From contig WPIO01000023.1 of NCBI GenBank assembly GCA_009760855.2, forward strand, positions 1,553,501 to 1,617,500: DNA of 64,000 bases, in the 5' to 3' direction. Every line of letters starts with the position of its first letter. Position 1 is the stretch's first letter. The notes under the pieces are model-generated. The model saw only the letters and a program-made list of their open reading frames with translations, did not search any database and was not told where the DNA came from. The stretch comes from Cristatella mucedo. Lineage: Eukaryota; Bryozoa; Phylactolaemata; Cristatellidae. The position numbers were made by a program, and so were the translations under genes. This document shows, one piece after another, positions 34,918 to 48,400 of this stretch.

Positions 34918-35330
34918 TCTGTGACGCCCTACGAGAACTTAATCTCTATCCAGGCGCTTTACTACTCGCTGCGGGAGAAGCAATACAACCCCATGGGGTT
35001 TGTGACATGCACGGTATCAAGCAAGCAAAAGCAAACAAGTGCCATGCTTAGGCTTATGCACGCTAGGGAAACATGAAGACACTCATGACCATAGGTTTAT
35101 AAGACCTCCAGCTAGTAACATGCAGTGAATCATGCGCAGGTATGCATGCAAAGGACATTGGATAAACAAAATACAAGTTCATCGGGGCGAATAGAAAATC
35201 TGCCGCTACATGTGCGTCTTGAGGTCAAGAACTTAAGGTCATCATAGGTAGTGACCGTAGCCACTGGCAAGCTCCAGACTTTCAGTGCACACGAGCTGAA
35301 GGATAGGTCGTCAAAGTTTTTTAATGCAAT
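34918..35330 (-). mobile_element. diverged L2-like 3' region
   Basis: Starts on the plus strand with TGTGACGCCCTACGAGAACT and TAATCTCTATCCAGGCGCTT, a variant of the shared LINE/SINE tail, and then decays. The later part (35220-35320) faintly resembles the LINE C-terminal coding end. Confidence 0.45.
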
Positions 35331-35546
35331 GTGAGGGACGAGGAGGTGGCTGGGAAATTACTGTGACGCCCTTGGCTGGCGCTATAGCTTGTATAGGCTC
35401 CTTCTACTTCGGTATGGTGCAGATCGTAAAGGTGCTACGCTCGTGGTGCCTCGCCAAGTCGACTACACGCACACCTTGGTCACGTTTTTCGCTAATTTCT
35501 TTCTTTAATTCAATCCGCATAATCCGCTTCTTCTCCTCAGCTCTTA

Positions 35547-35613
35547 CTCCTCCTCCTTCTCCTCCTCCTCCTCCTCCTCCTCCTCCTCCTCCTCCTCCTC
35601 CTTCTTCTTCTCA
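35547..35613. repeat. (TCC)n/(TTC)n microsatellite
   Basis: About 20 trinucleotide units, mainly CTC/CCT with CTT at the end. Confidence 0.95.
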
Positions 35614-37274
35614 GCTCGGTCCTTCGCACTAACTTTTCTACGGATCCATGGGTGGAAAGACGAAGTTTTGCAAAATAACTGCAAGCACAAATGCGAGTAA
35701 AACGCGGGTGGTTCCACTGCGAGCTGACCGCTTAAAGTGAACGAGTGAGACACGGGGTGCTGGGCGGATCTTTCGGCGTTCATTGTGTGTGGCATTTGCT
35801 TCGCCAACTAGCCGTCAGAGTGTCTGAAGCTCGTAACCCGAATTTTAGCTCTCAACTCAAAGCACTACATCGGCCGAAAGATGGCTCGTATCTCGAAAAA
35901 AAACGTTAGTTGGGACACTGGTAAGTCAAGGTAACACTGTTTTGCATATATCCAGATCATTATATCAAACCGTTCGCTGGCAGAAAACTGAAGTGGCGGA
36001 GCCTCTCTCGCCGTGCATCTACCCCTTCGATAAGCTTGCTTTGTTAGTCAGTTAGTCCGTCCTTAACGTCACGCTTACGTCAAGAAGGTTACAGAGTATA
36101 CAGAGTCATTCGACAAGGATAGAGCAGGGATGAGTTTCGAAAAAGGACGCGAGACGATTTACTAATTTGAGCACGAAGCTAAACCATCCTCTCCTAATAG
36201 CGATAGTGAACATAAAACAGCATCTGTCGCCTAAGCATGATTTTCAATTTAAATTTAAATTTAAAGGTAGTTCATCTAAGGATGGCCATTGAGCTCCAGC
36301 AGCTTTCGCTCTCTGCACTCAGCCCGAAGTGGTGGCGCCTCCTCCGACAGGTGCTTCCGGAGCTTCGAACTGCTTTAGCTCGGCATTGCTGAGCTGAGTT
36401 GGCGCGCTGGAAAGCTGCCCGATTAGTGTAAGGTGTGAGTTTTACCAGTGCGTTTAAATTGCTGAGAATTAATCGTGGCATGTGAGTTCACGTCCAGTAC
36501 GTTCGCTGAATGAATGCAAATCGAGATCCAGCGTAGCAGAAGCTGAAAAAGAAAGGCGTTCTCGCCAGAAACGGAGCGTCGGAGAGACGCCAGAACGAGG
36601 CCGCTGAACGGGGTGCTGCAGAAGCTGAAAGAAAGAGCCGTGCTCGCTACCAACAGCGTGCCGAAGAGGAGGACTCAAGCGGAAGCAGACACGCGACGAA
36701 TTCGGGAGTCAGACATTTTCCTTCGTACTCCATGAGCTGAAACTTGGTTCTTAAATAGTCGAACTGGTGGCGCTTCATGAAATTTTCGAGCCAACAGGAC
36801 CAAAGGCCTGGCGCATCAGCCACCGCTAATCCCAACGAGCTGGTCGACCAATTTCCCTACTTTGGGCCTCATCAGCTTTGGGTCTCACCGGTGAGAAGGA
36901 AGGAGCTTACTGAGCTTGGCACCGAAGCGCCCAGCAGCAAGAACGGCCTAATTAATCTTTCGGTTTCGTTTCTGCGGCGGCAGCGCAGGTTGCTGTCCAT
37001 GGCCAATTGCTCTTGGCTGGTCGCTAAGACTCGGATAGTGGTAGCTTGACTTTGTAGTTCTGCCAGCCTGAAGGAGAGTCATTGGCCAATTGCTTATGAG
37101 TCTCTCTCGAAATGCATTGATTTGCTTCTCGATACTTGCAGAGTCACTGATGCCGCTGCTCATTTGTTAGACGCATTCCACCCCTCTACGGATGACAACT
37201 GAGAAATGAAACAACAGGATGCGCTCGTGGCATGTCCGATCTAGTGAGTATGCCGTCTTTCCATATCTAAGTAT
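35614..37274. other. no recognisable feature
   Basis: Short open frames only, including one of about 90 codons at 36777-37049, with no motifs or repeat matches. Confidence 0.4.
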
Positions 37275-37276
37275 CT

Positions 37277-37340
<64 letters not shown>
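37275..37340. repeat. (CT)n microsatellite
   Basis: About 30 CT units. Confidence 0.95.
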
Positions 37341-37341
<1 letters not shown>

Positions 37342-37568
37342 AGCATGCTCTCCATCTATCTTTGCATAGAAAGTCGTCTAAAGAAGGCCATGCATACATA
37401 TAGAGTGGCTGTCGTGTAACTAGGCGCTTGTTTTAAAATGGACGTTTTGCAATCAATTAAAAATTATTCAGATTAAAACCAGCTACGTATATATCTAAAA
37501 TGCCAGAAACTTGATGGACTGTGATCTTGTACAAGACAATGTGCTGCCACCATGAGCTCTAGATAAAT

Positions 37569-37879
37569 TCGACTGCTCCCAAAGCCTGGAACTCCCTCCG
37601 ACCTGCGTCAGAACATCCCCTGACCTGACCACATTAAAAAAGAATTTAAAAGCACATCTATTTAAGACAGCATTTAGTGGGTCCCTGTGATTCGTCCTTG
37701 GTGTGCTTATGCGTGCTGACACTGTGCATGTCACCCCTAACCATGTTACTCATTTGTTTGTTTGTCAAGCATGATTTTACTCACCACTCGATTGCATTTC
37801 CCTTTGCAACAAATGGAAAGCGCCTAGAGAGAGATTGAGTTCTCTGAGGGCGCTTTATCAAGTGCATTATTATTATTAT
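37569..37879 (+). mobile_element. LINE family 1 3' part
   Basis: Begins in the coding end (CCCAAAGCCTGGAACTCCCT) and runs through the 3' untranslated region to AAGCGCCTAGAGAGAGATTG, GGGCGCTTTATCAAGTGCAT and a short ATT tail. Confidence 0.88.
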
Positions 37880-38783
37880 AGACGGTATCATAATAAAGCT
37901 ATAGACTACTACAGTGCATATGTATAATTAATTACCAATACACGACCCATATGCGCTTATCTTCGTTAGCGCTTGGTTGTGTATATTTCTGTAGTTTTTG
38001 TCATAGTGCTATTTAACTTCATTTCTGCTAGCCAGCGCTATTACAAACAAAGACTCCGATTGTTCTCACCACCGACTCTAGAGCTTGCTCTGCTGCACTA
38101 CCATCCTCACAGCCTACGTACTACTGGAGCCCAGTGCGTTGACATTCGCACCGGTGACTAAACTGTGGAGTGTGTTTTACAAACTACTTTCCCCTCCAGT
38201 CATTAAGGTTACTGATTTCAGCCGTTAGAGCTGTATCCAACCTAATCATTTTGATTTTAGCTCCTTGTCCGGAATCAAAGGAATTATTTGTCTTTGCACC
38301 AATAGAGCAAATAGAGCATTGTTTTTCGAAGCTTTTGCTCAGATTTGGTTCAGAGCTTAAAGATATAGCGGCTAGGGGGCTGTGAAGTTGAGCATTTTTG
38401 AATTTTTTGTCGGCTATTGCATCATTCCAAACCGAAAAGACCCGACAGGCTGTGCAGGAAACCAAAACCACACAGATCATTCCAGCACGGCCTTTTTTAT
38501 TGCAAATGACGTCACCTTAACCACCCTAGTCACCCATCTTCTCTTGCTGCAGAGACGCAGAGACAGAGAAGAGCTAGTGAAGCAGAGAGGACGGTTGTAT
38601 AGTAAAGATAATTAATATGCCCTGCTATCTATCCTAGCTTGATTAAGGGAGAGCGAAAAGAGAAGGAGATTCGAGGGTGGAAGACGGACAGACATGCGGA
38701 CAGAAAGTAATATACAAGGACAAGACACACGGGCAGGCAAAGAGAGACACTCGCACGCACGAGCATATAAATGCTGAGCACAA
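37880..38783. other. downstream flank of epoxide hydrolase gene B
   Basis: No exon recognised. A minus-strand AATAAA lies at 38496-38501, about 660 bp past the gene B stop, and is a possible but unproven polyadenylation signal. Confidence 0.4.

Positions 38784-38866
<83 letters not shown>
38784..38866. repeat. (CA)n microsatellite
   Basis: About 41 uninterrupted CA units. Confidence 0.97.
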
Positions 38867-38870
<4 letters not shown>

Positions 38871-39160
38871 TGTTCGGAAGAAACACGCCGGTAAACCTCT
38901 TGATCTGGTAGGAATCCAGATCACAAACGACCGGAATGCTAGAAAACCAGAGCGCTGCATTGTCCCGGCGGTGGCTCTCGCGCTCTGCATCAAAGCTCGC
39001 GTCGAGCAGCGACTTCCTTTAAATTGTTAAATTGCAGCTCGTGCAGCGCCAGCAGCCCAGAGCATTCCTTAAGAGCAGGCACTTGTCGAGCCGGGCCCTT
39101 GTCGAGAGCGGCGAGCTGAGAAGCAATTAAAACGCGGCCTCGATACAGGATTCCCTAGCG

Positions 39161-39417
39161 TCACTGCTTCAAAAACTCCCACATGTGCTTGTTGACGGTG
39201 TCAGGATCGTCTCGCTGCACGTAGTGGCTCATACCCTCCAGCAGCTTCAGGGTGACATCTTCGCAGTAGGCGCACGACAGTGCGGCCACCTCAGTGCAGA
39301 GAGCGAGGTCGGCCGTGCCCCATAGTATAAGCACCGGCATTCGAAGCATCCTCTTGGGCAGCCGAGTGGGATAGCTAAATAGAGCTCTGTAATAGTTGAT
39401 GGGCGCTGACACTCCAT
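39161..39417 (-). CDS. gene B exon 6 (last)
   Basis: Acceptor [58 protein letters not shown], ends FLKQ with TGA at 39161-39163. Confidence 0.93.
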
Positions 39418-42400
39418 CTAAAACAACAGCAGCAAATGGCAGAATCACGTGCTAAAGGAGTGAACTATATACTTATGTCTAATCATATCCAGAGATGACT
39501 GTTGTCCAGCAGACAGTAGTTTGCTACAACTAAGCTCACCTTCGCAGGTGCTAAGATGCATCGATAAAAAGCAAGCGGTCAAGAGCGAATCGATAATAGG
39601 TAGCCCGTTTCGACGATAGCAGCTCCAAGATTAAGTAGAACAGCAGTTCACGAACCTATAGGAACCATTTACGTAGTTCTAGCGCTTGAGTGAAGAACAA
39701 AAAGAACAGCTCTTCCCACGGCACGTGCTCGAATCTCAGCTCGCTAAATCACATTATTGGCATGAACTCGTGCATTTAGCTCGTATGCTCCCAAAGCCTG
39801 GAACTCCCTCCCGACCTGCGTCAGAACATCCCATGACCTGACCACATTTAAAAGAAACTTAAAAACACACCTATTTAGGACAGCATTTAGTGGGTCCCTG
39901 TGATTCGTCCTTGATGCGCTTATGCGTGCTGACACTGTGCATGCTGCCACTAACCACATTTGCATGCTGACCCTGTGCATGTCACCCCTAACCATATTCT
40001 TCATTTTGTTTGTTTTTCAAACATGATTTTACTTACTATTCTATTGCATATCACTTTGCAGCAAATGTAAAGCGCCTAGAAAGAGATTAAGTTCTCTGAG
40101 GGCGCTTTATCAAGTGCAATATTATTATTATTATTATTATCAATCAAACTTGTTGCTTCGCTGTATTTCTTAGTTGGAATGGAAGCATGTATTGCCCGAA
40201 CGCTAAAAGATAAATCGGTGTTCTGCTTGGCTAATAAATACTAGCTGATTGAACAGCTTCTTTCGTATAGCGATAGAAGAGCCTTTAAGGCTATCACCAC
40301 CGCTTGCAGCGACAATAAAGGATCGCCCACCGCGGGATTCGAACCCACGACCTCGGGACCGAGGTCGTAAAAAGCAACCACCTTAATGACTTGGCTTCTC
40401 GCTATGCACATTGAGCTGGTTAATGCCAGCAGAATGTTCGGTATTGGTGACATAGCAGTGCGGCTTGCAAAATAATTGAGATAACGAGATTTGAGGCTCA
40501 GCTTTCTTTTGTTGATACATAAAATCTGCTGCTTAAACTACAGGTGGAAAAATGACATATATGTATTAACTTTAGTGGCTCTAATGATAGTGAGATGTTT
40601 TGCGTTTTATAAATTCAGCTAAAGTCGGCGATATTTATAGCCCTTATTCATAAATCAAAAGTCATATCTGGACACATACTAGTTGACTTGACGTGTACTG
40701 CGGCCACTTTTACAGAAATGAGGCAAAGCTTCCTTACTATCTACTTTTTGCTTTCCCATTTAGGGATGCTATCTAAGCTTCCCGAGTAACCTTTCACATT
40801 TTTTCTACCATAACGAGGAATGCAGGCGTCCTTAAGCTGCTTGCAGACTCATGTCCAAGTCCAGTGATGACAAACCACAGAAAGGATATTTCAGCTCTTC
40901 ACCCACTGTGAACGTTATTTCAGAGAAATCCCTGCAGAGTCACACGGAGTCACCAAAACCACATTGCCCTGATTTCTCGAGATTCAAAAAGTGTACAGCT
41001 GTTTTAATTACGAATCTCCTCTAGCCCAATCCGGAGCTTTAACTGCTGGCTGCTCTCTGCCGCCTCTTCTTTTTCCAGATCCACGTCCAAAGCGGTTCCA
41101 CCTCGGTGACTTCGCACTCGCTACTGCATGCTCCACTCTCTCACTAACTGCGCTCACGATAACAATAATGACAATAATAAATATGCACAGAGACCATGAG
41201 AAAACGAAATATCTATACAGAAACCTTTCTTACGCTGGAAAGAAAGCTTTTTCCATTGACTATTGGTAACTTGGAAGTGTGAGCACATAAAGGACAATTC
41301 ATGCGAACAGAGAAAATGCTGTGAAGAACAGGTTTAGCTTCTTGTAATGTCGTCAAGTCATGGGTGTCGTGGTGTCAGTCGGTACTGAATCCAGGCTTTG
41401 TGAGCATAGGAATTGAAAACATCGTCGACAGAGAACTTGAGAGGGTTGGTTTGAAGCACAGCTAAGCGACCAATGTCAACGGAGCAGACGGACGGTACGA
41501 TGGGAAACCTCATTGGAAAGTATTTTTCAGATAGGCAAAGCATATTTCAGATAGGCAGGCCGAAGCAAGAGAATGAAAGGACCTGGATTTGAGCAAAATG
41601 TGTTACGATACTCGATACGGGTAACCAGCATAGGTCATTGAGAAGTGAAGTAATGCGGCGATTGCGACGTTCACGTGAGGTAAGCCAAAATGTTTAGCTT
41701 TGCACCAACAGTATTCTTCGTATGGCATCGGCAGATAGAAGTGCAAATGTCTACACAAGTCTAGACGGAACTTAAAAAGTTCAGCATAGCTATGCTGACG
41801 GTTATGCACCGGCCGATCATAGGAAGAGCAGTTAGATGTCATGTTCGAAGCAGGGGTCTTCAGCACTGGCGTTGCGTGGCAAACTGATCTCGAACACACA
41901 AGTAGATTTTCGTAGGTTTAACAAATCTAAAGAGAGAGGCACTACAAGCAGGTGACACCTAAATTCGCTGGTGGAGCTTAGACTGGGCTCTACTCTACTC
42001 GTTAAAACAAACTAAAGACACAAGCTTATTGTCATGCATCACCGCCAACATTTGAGCCAAACAGCTCCGCCGCCGACAATGAGCTCACTTGAGTCCTGCA
42101 AAGAATATTTCACAGACTCCAAATCTTCTTTGCTGGTTCTCCCATCATTGGTGGTCTTCATTGCTATCGAAAGTGAATGGTAGTCTCTTGTTGAGAAATG
42201 TAGCTCGGGCAAGTACGGTAGCTGAAAGAACGACACGTACCTACAAGAATTGACTGCTGAGGTTCAGGTCGAGCGTCACACTTTGCCTCCATTCAACAGC
42301 TAGTACTAATAGACGGAGACGATCTATGAAGAGACTAAATAGACAAACCTCTATACAAGCATCAGATCTGTAGGATCCGTTTAATACACAATAGGCATTT

Positions 42401-45400
42401 TAAAGCTAGTAGCAAGGTAAAATAGGGACCCGGGCATTCAGATACTTTGTAAATAATAAATTCACGACGGCCGTTATTAACGGTATCATCAGAGGGGGTG
42501 TATTGCCTGTCGGAAGTTTTCTGACCATTAATTAGCCGCGATATGCCATTCGAATATTGCAGAATACTGGAGGTTCCCTCGTGGCCAGAAAATGGGCTAC
42601 GGCTTTCCTGGCTGCATACCTGGAATATAACGCCAAGTTGTTATGTTTCCCGCTGTCATAGATGTGCCTACGATCCCTAAGACCATTTACGAATCTTCCC
42701 GACGAGCTCATTTGCTCGACGATAATATAATATTATTCATTTGTATAGCGCCCCAAGAGAACTAAATGTCTATTCAGGCACTCACATATGCCTCAGGGCT
42801 CGAGCCCACGACCTCAGCCAGGCCTTAGTCGGGCGAGCGCCTTAACCGCTGGACCAACCGACGATGCTTCATGACGAGCTCAGTATTGAAATAACGTGTG
42901 GCAGTGCTTCGTCTCGGGTGTTAGTGGGCTTCGCTGAGTTGCACGCCGGTGAATCAGTTCAAGGTTACATGTTGGGCCGTTGCACTTGAGTCGACCGGGC
43001 CTTTACACCACCATCAAAGTAGGACACTGGCTGCCGAGGCGACGTAGCTGCCAAACTGAGGTACAGAGAAGTGACAAGCGCCTACCACTGATATTCGTTA
43101 GCGTACCACGAGTTTGTACTGATGTCTCGCTTTTTGAATAGATTGAAGCCCCTCTCACAAGAGTCCCAGTTCGGTCCAGACGTGAAAGCAGCTATACGCC
43201 GTTTGTAAAACTATCGAGGCGACAACTCCATGCTTGCTCGCAAACTATGAACAATTTTTCAGTGCATTTCAGAAAAAAAATCTCACAATATGCCCTACCG
43301 TGATTATCAAACATTTCCTGAACGACCATCTCGAAAAGTTTGTATTATAACTTGCATCCAGAGGCAACGCAGGAACAAAACCCGAGCAGGTTAATTATAA
43401 CTTAATTTGTACTCTAATCCAGAGTACATTCGTCGATTTCGTTTGGATAAATACTGCAGCAGCTGAACGTCAGCACATGCATGTTATTAGCTATCACCTC
43501 GAGTGGTGACTACTTTTTGTCGTGGACAATGTGGCTGCCATGTGCCACTTTAGCTGCATAGCAGTCAGTGCATAGATAGCCTAGTCTAGTTTAGGTCTAT
43601 ATAGTATAGGTGAGGCAGGCCATGCCCCTTATTTAGCGTTTAGGCAAGCCATGCCGTGCCTCAGATGATTATCCATAGCTTCATCGGCAACGTATTTGCA
43701 GACGCGATGAGAGCAATGCCCCATTCGCGCCCCGACGATGCAGCATGGATTTCGAGGGAAGCTGCCTCTTGCAGATTACATCTTGCCAATTAAACTTTAC
43801 CAGGACAGACGAAGCTGCTTCAGACTCGAGCGCAAGAGCTTTGCGATTGCCGCTGGGTGGGGGCCATTCATGATGATGAGCTTGTCGACGACCTCGGGGT
43901 GCAACGTTGCAGTGACCCAGCAGATTATGGCACCCCAATCGTGTCCAACGAGTATCGCTGATCGACGACCTGCAGAGAGTAAGCAAAGCTTAGGCAAACG
44001 CAGAATAAGCTTGGTTGATCAAGTGCCCGGCCCAATATTATTAAGCCACTAAAAAGCAAATGAGCAATTCATATTCGGCGAATTCGAACCTAGCCCTTCA
44101 ATAATAGCGGTTATGTCTCTGACCAGGTGATCCATCGAATAATTCTCCACGCCGATCGGCTTATCACTTTTTCCGTAACCTCTCAGATCGATCGCCACCA
44201 CGCTGCAATCAGAGCAGAGCGAAAGGCAGGCCGTCCAGCACTTCCCGGGGCATTAACAATTAGCCACATGCTTGACCTCTTGAAGTATTTAATAGAACGA
44301 TGTCACATCGGCGGTGCAAGTACTTAACGGCACCTAGCTTTCATTAGATAACTGAAGTGTAAGATTTATTCAACTCGTTACAGCAGCTCTAACAACGTAA
44401 CTACTGCTGAGCGCAATGCTTGCTCATTAATATTTTTCTGACGCCGAGTGGACGTTTCAAAAGTAATCTCTCAAAATCAAGCGAGAGAGTCATGGCAAAA
44501 AGCTCTCACTTAGCCAAGGTCCTATACCCACCAGGTGGTCCAAAGCCCTGACGAAAAAGTAAGCTAGCAATTGCATCGTTGTCTTTGATAGAGATAGCAG
44601 CTCTAGAGAAACCAGCGCTTGCTACGACATCAATCACACAAGGCTAGCAGCCTTCAGCTATTCTGATGAAGCTTCCTTTGCAGCAAATGTAAAGTGCCTA
44701 GAAAAAATTGAGTTCTCTGAGGGCGCTATATCAAGTGCATTATTATTATTATTATTATTATTATTAAGCAACTATGACTGTCGAGGGGCAGTCATTCAAT
44801 ATGCAAAGGTCAGCGGTTGGTTATGAGAGGCTGGATCGTGCGATATATACATCAAACCAAATAAGCAAATATATGCATACGCCATGAACTGGTGAGTCTT
44901 TAAACGATAAATAAGTTTAAATATGAAAGCTAACTCTGGCACCTTCTATAAGAATACCATGGAATGCTATCCTTACAAACAAAGCATGCATTTCACGACT
45001 CGAAATTCGAAAAAGATAAAGCCGAAATGAACTGCCGGAGCCGAGCTCACCAGTAGTCCTTGGAAAATTCTGCGATCTGGTGACGCCAAGAGTACCATAT
45101 TTCAGGGAAGCCGTGTACAAGAACCATAAGCGGCTTCTGAACGTCTCCTTTGATGACGTAGTGAATTCTAATTCCCTAGCCAAAACAAAAAACGAACAAA
45201 ATTTATATTAACTGAGCATCGTTAGAAAGCGATGAGGCATTCAACTTCAGTCCCTAAGAAAACACATTCTGTCTACGGAAACAACCGTAAAGCAGTTTAT
45301 ATCTAGCCACAATCAATGAGTAACGTTCGGGGAAACATAGCTACAGCCAGGCGCGTCTGGTTGGTAACGAGATTCGATTCATCCAGCCCATTCGTTACTG

Positions 45401-48400
45401 AAATGCTGGACAAAAATCTTGACACTGCACAGGGAAAGGTCATTGGTCTTTCTGGTTTATAAGATATACAACAAAGCAGAGAAGCACTTCGTTTAGGCGG
45501 TCGTTGGTACTTGTATAGCGCACTTAAAGCCTGAACGGCTTTCTGTACTCATTCGGTAGCCAACAGACTTCATTTCACGCAGCAAAGAGAAAATGAGAAG
45601 CATAGCTGAGTCCGGATGGCAGTCTATAGTCGAGAGGGCAAACTATAGTAGGCAGCTGTAGAGTAGATTTCGTTTCGTGTAAAAATAGTAGAAGTGAGTT
45701 CCACGTCTAGGTCCTGCAGAGAAAAAAGCTTCTGTCGCCAACGGTCTTGAACCCGAGGATGGAACAGCTGGTTGATTGTCCACAGAGGATCTGACAGCAC
45801 GAATGAGGCTGACACTCGTGCAGCAGTTCAGCTAAGTTTGAAGGAGCCAAGCCGCGCGGAGCCTTATGGCTCAGCGTAAGCACTTTACTCAGTATCCATT
45901 GACCAACCGGAACCGTCGAAGCTCCTTCCGTAACGGAGATACGTGGTCAAACCTCTGGGATTTTTTAGCTAGCCTTGCAGCCATATTCATTACCAGCTGC
46001 AGTCGCCTAGTAACTTTTTTGGTAGCCCGCCAAAATATAATCGAAATAAACTGGCCGAGCCAGAATCAGGGAGCAAGTTAAAGTTTTCGAAAGCCAACTC
46101 GGAAGACAGTCCATAATCTTAGATCATGCTTAGAATAATAATAATAATAATGCACTTGATAAAGCGCCCTCAGAGAACTCAATCTCTTTCTATGCGCTTT
46201 ACATTTCCTGCAAAGGAAACGCGATTGAATGGTGAGTAATATCGTGCTTGATAAACAACATGAATAACATGGTCAGTGGTGACATACACAGGGTCAGTAT
46301 GCAAGTGTGGTTAGCGACAGCATGCAAATTGTCAGCATGCATAAGCACATGAAGAACGAATCACAGGGACCCACTAAATGCTGTCCTAAATAGGTGCGTT
46401 TTTAAGTTCTTTTTAAGTGCGGTCAAGTCAGGGGATGTTCTGAAGCAAGTCGAGAGTGAGTTCCAGGCTTTGGGAGCATAAGAGCTAAATGCACGGTCTC
46501 CAAAGGATTTGAGGTTTATTCGAGGTATTGGTAACCTGTTGGATTCCGAAAAGCGGGTGATACTATGCTTGGCCTGGTGGGGGAGTAAATCTGAGAGATA
46601 GTCAGGAGGCAAAGAATGAAGGGACCTAAAAGTGAGCGACAAAACCTTGAAGTCGATCCGTTGCTTGACTGGTGGCCAGTGCAGGTCGGCAAGAAGTTTT
46701 GTGATGTGGCAACTGCGACGCTCACGACAGACAAGCCTAGCTGCAGAGTTTTGCACTAGCTGCAAGCGCCTGATTGCACACGTCGGTAGGCCAGCAAGCT
46801 TCCTTTACAGCAAATGTAAAGTGCCTAGAAAGAGATGGAGTTCTCTGTGGGTGAATATTATTATTGTTATAAGGATCGGATCTGACGGCTAGCTGTGGAG
46901 ATGATCTTCTTAATGAAACTCTAAAAATTTAGGCTTTCAAAGACGACACATGAATTCCGAGCACAGAGCGACAGTCGCACAACAGCATCACCTATTAGAA
47001 GAGCAAAGTCTTCTAGTCCACCCACACGCTTGGGGTGTCCAACGAGTAGCAGCTCCGTTTTATCATTGTTAAGTTTAAGGAAATTTGCCGACATCCACTA
47101 TCGAATGTCTGCAAGTCAAGCATTCAGTTTATCAGTCGCTGCAGCCGATTCTGACGGTTTAAGCGACAAATACAGCTGAGTATCGTCAGCATAAAAGTGA
47201 CAGCCGATCCCGTGGGCCTGAATCACTTTTCCAAGAGATTAAGTTCAAATGGAGAACAGCAAAGGACAGATGAAGAATCCTTGTAGGACTATACAGGCGA
47301 CTGGTCAGGTGGATGAGACTTGGCCACCACAAGACACGAATAGAACACGACCGGAAAAGTACGGTTTTAACCACGCCAGTGCCTCGTCCGCTAGACCGAT
47401 CGTTGTTCTCAGCCATTCAAGTAGGATATCGTAATCAATAGTGTCGAAGGCAGCTGACAGATCTAGACGGGCTAGGGTGGTGACGCCGTAATGGCTCACT
47501 GGGTAAGGCGGTTGCGTGGGTTCGAATCCTGCGGTGGGCAATCCTTTATCGCCACTGCAAGCGGTGGGGATAGCCGTAAAAGCTCTTCTGTCGCTATACA
47601 AAATGAGGCTGTTAAATCAGATAGTATTATTATTTATTATTATTAGTCCCGCCATTGAAACTGTATGGGATGTCATTTATTAAACGGAGGAGAGCAGTTT
47701 TAGTGGAGTAGTGTCGCTTAAATCCCGACTGGAATTCTTCGGACAATTTATTCTTTTCAATGTACGCTACTATGCCGCTTAGCGCCAATCGTTCCTGCAG
47801 GCTCGGTTTATATTGAAGCGTTTAGAGCCTGAACGCGGAATGCGTATGCGCGGTAGCCGCGGCTTTAACCCTTTTCTACACAGAAGACGCCTTGCGTCTG
47901 TTTACGGAATCCTCTGACAAACCCGTAACGGAACGCATTTCTTAGCACTATAAACTTTCACGAAAAAGCTTTTTAGATTTTATTTTCTTTACAATATTCG
48001 CACGCTACTCTACAACAATAGCCGCAGCAGCGAACTCAACGTCTGCGGGCGGTTGCGCGGCAGCCTTCTGGGGAAACCCTCGTTCAAACCAGCCTCCCCC
48101 ATTAGAGCACGGCGCAGTGGGCGGGACTAAGGCGGCCATCCAAGTTCCTCATCGGTAGCGTAACTAGCGCGCTAACCAACAGTATGAGGAAAGTCGGCGT
48201 CGGCAAGGAGGATGCCGCTTTCGCGCGTCACACTACGTGGATGCCGAGTTGTCTCACTCACTGCACACTCCCGTCGCGCCCTTACCTAAGCGACGTCGAC
48301 CGCGCAGGGCTCGCGACCGCCCCGCCCCCTCGCCGACCTAGGCCGCTGCGTGCCTGGGATAGCTGCCTGCTCGGGTCGGTCGGTCGGCCAACTCCTGCGC

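Noticed and set aside
35544-35807. Acidic poly-Glu tail protein
   Set aside because: Comes from the (TCC)n microsatellite on the minus strand.
38612-39030. Cys-Val and His-Thr repeat proteins
   Set aside because: Translations of the (CA)n microsatellite.
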